This document shows, piece after piece, positions 16,253 through 18,861 of a DNA stretch of 18,861 nt. Every line of letters starts with the position of its first letter. Within the stretch, counting starts at the first letter, position 1. A model generated the notes under the pieces. It was not told the DNA's origin. It ran no database searches and saw only the letters and a list, made by a program, of their open reading frames with translations. The stretch comes from Ghiorsea sp. Lineage in GTDB: Bacteria > Pseudomonadota > Zetaproteobacteria > Mariprofundales > Mariprofundaceae. A program made the translations under genes and the position numbers. The stretch lies in the NCBI GenBank assembly GCA_027019685.1, contig JALUWH010000052.1, forward strand, positions 1 to 18,861, read 5' to 3'.

Positions 16253-16481
16253 GAACTAGTCCTCCAGATGCCATAGGGATTAAAGCTGGTTCTAACTGAA
16301 TGCTTTTTACCATTTCAGCTTCAATAGCTTCCCAGATAAAGAGTATCTTTCTTCTACCAAAGGGTCGGATGTAATGGATATTTTCAATGAAAACAGTGTC
16401 CATTAGAAACTGGCGAATATATTTTGAATCGTATTTGATTTTAGTGGATAATTCTTCAGTAGTTAAGAAAGTATGCGTCAT
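16245..16481 (-). CDS. Excisionase-like small DNA-binding protein
   Basis: A 78-residue basic protein, T-T-E-E-L-S-T-K-I-K-Y-D-S-K-Y-I-R-Q at the N-terminus forming a winged-helix recognition part and a W-E-A-I-E-A-E segment, like phage Xis/DUF1233 proteins that sit before DUF3596-type integrases. Such proteins turn the integrase towards excision by bending the attachment site. AAGGAG precedes ATG 16481. First gene of the integrase operon, under the promoter at 16517-16544, facing the XRE-type regulator. Confidence 0.75.
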   Translation of the reverse strand: MTHTFLTTEELSTKIKYDSKYIRQFLMDTVFIENIHYIRPFGRRKILFIWEAIEAEMVKSIQLEPALIPMASGGLVHG

Positions 16482-16501
16482 TATCTTCTCCTTGTGAACA
16501 A

Positions 16502-16521
16502 ATGATGAATATACGCATCAT
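16502..16521. promoter_or_regulatory. Inverted repeat over the -10 of the excisionase promoter
   Basis: ATGATG-N8-CATCAT overlaps the -10 hexamer of the minus-strand promoter. A protein bound here would block transcription of xis-int. The facing XRE-type regulator is the natural candidate. Confidence 0.5.
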
Positions 16522-16544
16522 ACCATGGTTTGCGTGACTGTCAA
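16517..16544 (-). promoter_or_regulatory. Sigma70-type promoter of the xis-int operon
   Basis: On the minus strand TTGACA (16539-16544, consensus) is followed after 16 bp by TATGAT (16517-16522). It lies about 36 bp before the excisionase start, and two inverted repeats overlap its hexamers. Confidence 0.75.
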
Positions 16545-16549
16545 TCACG
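16533..16549. promoter_or_regulatory. Inverted repeat over the -35 of the excisionase promoter
   Basis: CGTGA-N7-TCACG surrounds the TTGACA hexamer. It is a second candidate operator, different in sequence from the one over the -10. Confidence 0.45.
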
Positions 16550-16580
16550 AAAGATGATTAAATGATTCAATAGGTCGAGT

Positions 16581-16609
16581 TTGATAAAACATTAAGCTTG
16601 TGATACTTT
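16581..16609 (+). promoter_or_regulatory. Promoter candidate for the XRE-type regulator
   Basis: TTGATA (16581-16586), 17-bp spacer, TACTTT (16604-16609) with an extended TG at 16601-16602. It ends 21 bp before the regulator's ATG; GGAGGG (16622-16627) is the ribosome site. Confidence 0.5.
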
Positions 16610-16630
16610 GCGTTTTAGCTTGGAGGGCAG

Positions 16631-16870
16631 ATGATTAGGTTTCGTTTAAAAGAAAGAGTTGCAGACTGGGAATTTAAGCATGGAAAAAAATTGACTCTAG
16701 AGACTTTAGCTAAAGAAACGGGGATTCATCGTACTACACTTTCTAAAATTGGTAATATTCGAGGATACAATACTACAACGGATAATATTGATGCAATTTG
16801 CCTCTTTTTTCAATGTGAAGTGCAAGATCTTATGGAGTGCGTGCCCAATGATGACGCATCTTCTTCCTAA
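16631..16870 (+). CDS. Small XRE/Cro-type helix-turn-helix regulator
   Basis: A 79-residue protein consisting almost only of a Cro/C1-type helix-turn-helix (L-E-T-L-A-K-E-T-G-I-H-R-T-T-L-S-K-I at about 23-40) and the helix that ends F-F-Q-C-E-V-Q-D-L-M-E, characteristic of the HTH_26 subgroup. GGAGGG stands 3 nt before ATG 16631. It faces the xis-int operon across a 149-bp gap with two inverted repeats over the opposite promoter, so it probably represses excision genes, as in many integrative elements. The binding site is not proven. Confidence 0.85.
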   Translation: MIRFRLKERVADWEFKHGKKLTLETLAKETGIHRTTLSKIGNIRGYNTTTDNIDAICLFFQCEVQDLMECVPNDDASSS

Positions 16871-16978
16871 TTTATCATTCTGATTTTAAAGAGAGTTTCG
16901 TTGGTTTTAAGTATGGCTGGAGTATTTTCGATACTGAAAAGATATTGTTTAAGTTATTGATCAATTGAATGCGTAATA

Positions 16979-17002
16979 TTGGGAGCTTAAAGAAGCTCCC
17001 AA
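16979..17002. terminator. Hairpin between convergent genes
   Basis: TTGGGAGCTT / AAGCTCCCAA, 10-bp stem with an AAAG loop. It lies between the ends of the XRE gene (+) and the lipoprotein gene (-), 14 nt beyond the latter's stop. U-runs are weak on both sides, so it may be a shared, possibly inefficient terminator. Confidence 0.65.
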
Positions 17003-17015
17003 TCTATGGATATTA

Positions 17016-18194
17016 TTACTTGGCTGAAACAGTCTTAGTTAAGAAAGTTACTAAATCATCGATGGAATCAACCTTTAGCCCCATATCTGCAATGATTTTA
17101 ATTTTACCATTTTCTTGTATGAAGGAATAGATTGATTCAAACCCTAAAGCACTTTCAAATATCGTTGTTTTAAGTCCTGTTTCAGCATGGATTGCATTCA
17201 CTTTGCGAATACCATTTGGTACGAAAACAATATAAGTTCCGGAAGGAACTTTGAACCATTCGATTCGCCAATAGTAATGCAATGCATTTATTGATTTATT
17301 ACCTTGGTTGATGTATTTATAAGGTTTCTGATCACCACTGTAGTCGATGTTTAGGCTGATTACTTTTTTATTGTTTATATTATATAAGGCATAGTCTTCA
17401 TTTCCGTCACCTCCGAAAATTCCAGCTATTCCCCGTGTTGTGGACAATAAACCACCAAATGAATTTGTCCTCTCTTGAATTTTTTCAATGAGAATCAGGT
17501 TTGTACTATAAATGTCGCCAGTTTGGTATTTGGCAACGGTGTATCCTTTGGGAATAGTGAAGCTTTGTATCTCTTCTCCAGGGATGTATAAAAAGCCTGT
17601 TGATTTGCGAATAACAACAAACCCTTTAGAAGTCATAAGTAACCTAGAGCCAGTTAGGTTTTTACCAGTTTTGGTATGTACTTTCCAAGTGTTTCGTTCT
17701 TTCTTAGCGGTTGCGATTGTAATAGTTTTGTCAGAGACGGAAGGACGTGCAACTTTGATAGTGTAATCTTTTTCACCTGTTTCGACGACGTATGTCACAT
17801 TTCCACTTAGCCCATTGAACACAAATGTGTCAATTTCACCCTCATAATCTATGAATCTTTTTCCATTTACAGTAAACCCATCTTCTTGTTTCCTAAATAA
17901 AACACCTGTATTAATAGGAATCAATGGTAGTTTATCAATTTCTGCTTTCATATCAGATTCGCTTGAACTTGATGCAATGGCTACTTTTTGTTGAGTTGTT
18001 CCTGCTGAGGTCGTATTGACTTTTAGTTGAGCATTTTTTAACAACAAATTCTCTCTCGCTAGTCTCTGACGCTCAAGTATAGATTGCATAATTTTTTGTT
18101 GTTGGGCTCTTTCGGCATCCGTCATTCTGGGAGTGCAAGCATTGAATGCGGTGCTAATTATTATTAGTAATAAGGCGTAATTGATTATCTTCAT
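17016..18194 (-). CDS. Lipoprotein of unknown function, island cargo
   Basis: A 392-residue protein with a type II signal peptide: hydrophobic stretch at about 4-16 and a lipobox A-F-N-A with lipidated Cys20. Residues 24-60 are a charged helix, possibly coiled coil (A-E-R-A-Q-Q-Q-K... E-R-Q-R-L-A-R-E-N). The remainder is rich in beta-strand-type sequence with no family I recognise. AAAGGAG precedes ATG 18194. It is a single-gene unit between the regulator and the attachment site, where integrative elements often carry host-modifying genes, so a surface or phage-exclusion function is possible but only an inference. Palindromes upstream suggest regulation. Confidence 0.8.
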   Translation of the reverse strand: MKIINYALLLIIISTAFNACTPRMTDAERAQQQKIMQSILERQRLARENLLLKNAQLKVNTTSAGTTQQKVAIASSSSESDMKAEIDKLPLIPINTGVLFRKQEDGFTVNGKRFIDYEGEIDTFVFNGLSGNVTYVVETGEKDYTIKVARPSVSDKTITIATAKKERNTWKVHTKTGKNLTGSRLLMTSKGFVVIRKSTGFLYIPGEEIQSFTIPKGYTVAKYQTGDIYSTNLILIEKIQERTNSFGGLLSTTRGIAGIFGGDGNEDYALYNINNKKVISLNIDYSGDQKPYKYINQGNKSINALHYYWRIEWFKVPSGTYIVFVPNGIRKVNAIHAETGLKTTIFESALGFESIYSFIQENGKIKIIADMGLKVDSIDDLVTFLTKTVSAK

Positions 18195-18225
18195 AAAGAT
18201 CTCCTTTAAAATTTAAATCGAGAAG

Positions 18226-18242
18226 ATTAAGGAATACTTAAT
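18226..18242. promoter_or_regulatory. 17-bp palindromic site, copy 1
   Basis: ATTAAGGAATACTTAAT; it differs in one base from copy 2 at 18260-18276, and centres are 34 bp apart. Read on the minus strand it sits between a TTGCCA -35-like and a poor -10-like hexamer upstream of the lipoprotein gene, so it could be a repressor operator. It could also be an arm-type integrase or excisionase site. Confidence 0.5.
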
Positions 18243-18259
18243 CCTTGGCAAGTTAAAAA

Positions 18260-18276
18260 ATTAAGTAATACTTAAT
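18260..18276. promoter_or_regulatory. 17-bp palindromic site, copy 2
   Basis: ATTAAGTA-A-TACTTAAT, a perfect palindrome with 8-bp arms and a single central base. Close relative of copy 1; the two together suggest cooperative binding of a dimeric protein. Confidence 0.55.
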
Positions 18277-18288
18277 AATCAAGTAAGG

Positions 18289-18328
18289 TTTTATGAGGAA
18301 AAAATAAGCGTATTTATTGCTCATAAAA
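18289..18328. repeat. 9-bp inverted repeat near the attachment site
   Basis: TTTTATGAG (18289-18297) and CTCATAAAA (18320-18328), perfect inverse copies 22 nt apart. Too loose for a terminator. Possible protein-binding pair in the att region. Confidence 0.4.
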
Positions 18329-18493
18329 AGTAATTTCAGTACACACTTCTGCACTAAAATTATGGCTTTAAATGTTTTAGTTATAGCGTTAATAAGTCGA
18401 AATAATGTATAATATTAATTTGCCCTAGAGTTATAAAAAGCATATAAAACAACATGATGGATGATAAGAAATGTTACAGAAATAGATGATGAT

Positions 18494-18541
18494 GGGCTCA
18501 TAACCCGAAGGTCGTCGGTTCAAGTCCGGCCCCCGCAACCA
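18494..18541 (+). tRNA. 3' fragment of initiator tRNA-Met (fMet): displaced attachment-site copy (attR)
   Basis: The 48 nt match the 3' part of an initiator tRNA from the anticodon stem (GGG-CTCATAA-CCC, anticodon CAT) through the T arm (GGTTCAAGTCC) and acceptor strand to the encoded CCA. Compared with E. coli fMet it differs at about one base in the T loop. Upstream of 18494 the sequence no longer fits a tRNA 5' half, so this is not a functional gene. The pattern is that expected when an element inserts into the 3' half of a tRNA gene: the tRNA is rebuilt at the other end (left, outside the window) and the original 3' end with its terminator stays here. Confidence 0.9.
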
Positions 18542-18548
18542 AACATTT

Positions 18549-18579
18549 AAAGGCTCGTGAGAAATCACGAGCCTTTTTT
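18549..18579 (+). terminator. Rho-independent terminator of the tRNA-fMet gene
   Basis: A 12-bp perfect stem (18549-18560 with 18565-18576), GAAA loop and six T's (18574-18579), starting 8 nt after the CCA. It also overlaps the stop codon of the convergent gene, so it may serve both. Confidence 0.9.
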
Positions 18580-18861
18580 CATGGTTTCAGCGTGCAGACA
18601 TACTTTTTTTTGCGTAATACAATACCACCAAGAAGCAAAAGCATGATATACAAAGTGAATGGGTTGTTATTATTGGATACTAAACAGCCTGCTGCAGTTT
18701 CAGTATTGGTTGTTTGGTTTGTAGCAACAGGGTTAATCACATGGTTTGTTTGTGGTGTGGCGAGTGCGGCTGGGTCAATAATAATTCCATCAGCCATACC
18801 ATCTTCATCACCTGCACCACCATCGGTGAGTGAAATCATCAAACCTTTGCCAGAAGTATCA
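18579..18861 (-). CDS. C-terminal part of a surface protein with choice-of-anchor U-like region and sorting tail, partial
   Basis: Open past the right window edge; 93 residues are visible on the minus strand. I-S-L-T-D-G-G-A-G-D-E-D-G-M-A-D-G-I-I-I-D-P matches the 'choice-of-anchor U' C-terminal repeat found in many secreted bacterial proteins. The end has a G-C pair, a hydrophobic segment (about 18 residues) and a basic R-K-K-K cluster, the layout of a processed C-terminal sorting signal of the JDVT-CTERM or GlyGly-CTERM kind. The protein would be exported and trimmed or anchored by an intramembrane protease. It lies beyond the island border and is presumably native chromosome. Confidence 0.75.
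   Translation of the reverse strand, partial: DTSGKGLMISLTDGGAGDEDGMADGIIIDPAALATPQTNHVINPVATNQTTNTETAAGCLVSNNNNPFTLYIMLLLLGGIVLRKKKYVCTLKP

Larger units (their letters stand above)
18195..18493. other. Non-coding region between lipoprotein gene and attachment site
   Basis: About 300 bp, strongly AT-rich, without a credible gene. It holds two 17-bp palindromes (18226, 18260), an inverted repeat (18289-18328) and GATGAT-type repeats close to the tRNA fragment (about 18453-18493). It has the position and look of an integrase/excisionase binding region beside an att core. Confidence 0.5.
1..18541. mobile_element. Right-hand part of a genomic island integrated in tRNA-fMet
   Basis: Support: tRNA 3' duplicate at the right edge, integrase with excisionase and XRE regulator close to it, cargo of restriction, mutagenesis and recombinase modules, and small unknown genes. 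The left border is outside the window; the restriction operon could in principle precede the island. Confidence 0.6.

Noticed and set aside
18494..18541. Functional tRNA gene
   Set aside because: No D arm or 5' acceptor strand upstream; only the 3' 48 nt are present.

Overview
The window is the right-hand part of a genomic island in a moderately AT-rich proteobacterium, probably a gammaproteobacterium. The host guess rests on a near-E. coli initiator-tRNA 3' half, a LexA/UmuD-UmuC-like pair and the type I restriction gene set. The genus cannot be told from the sequence. The right border is explicit: positions 18494-18541 match the last 48 nt of an initiator tRNA (anticodon stem to CCA), without a 5' half, followed directly by a strong intrinsic terminator. 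This looks like the attachment-site copy displaced when an element inserted into the tRNA-fMet gene. DNA right of about 18541 is probably ordinary chromosome, ending in the C-terminal part of a surface protein.

Layout. (1) 1-6136 (+): end of a type I restriction-modification locus. It holds the C-terminus of an AlbA/AAA-type protein with a KTPG repeat linker, hsdR, a YgjP/DUF45-type metalloprotease, a membrane-anchored NERD nuclease-like protein and a WYL-domain regulator. The genes overlap or nearly touch, so they read as one operon. hsdM and hsdS would lie to the left, outside the window. (2) 6207-8027 (-): a LexA/UmuD-type self-cleaving repressor overlapping a Y-family polymerase gene, with a palindrome (8012-8027) just upstream. 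This is probably a self-regulated mutagenesis cassette. (3) 8136-9077 (+): a helix-turn-helix protein with a C-terminal part resembling MmcB-type nucleases but lacking the expected E-x-K. (4) 9239-14443 (+): three overlapping genes of 192, 817 and 726 codons. The third is a complete tyrosine recombinase. The second has a recombinase-like C-terminus without the nucleophilic tyrosine. The first is unrecognised. Together they resemble a 'recombinase trio', possibly the gamma-mobile-trio (GMT) type. Related TCTAGCC motifs sit on both sides. (5) 14489-16481 (-): excisionase-like gene, tyrosine integrase, and two small genes that are paralogues of each other. A small XRE-type regulator (16631-16870, +) is divergent from them, and the gap carries overlapping promoter and operator-like signals. 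(6) 17016-18194 (-): a lipoprotein of unknown function with two 17-bp palindromes upstream. (7) attachment site, terminator and chromosomal gene.

How it fits together: the integrase, excisionase and small regulator next to the tRNA fragment are the likely machinery of the island. The restriction locus and the mutagenesis pair are typical cargo. The three-gene recombinase module may be a second, nested mobile unit or an accessory recombination system. It is the part most worth following up.
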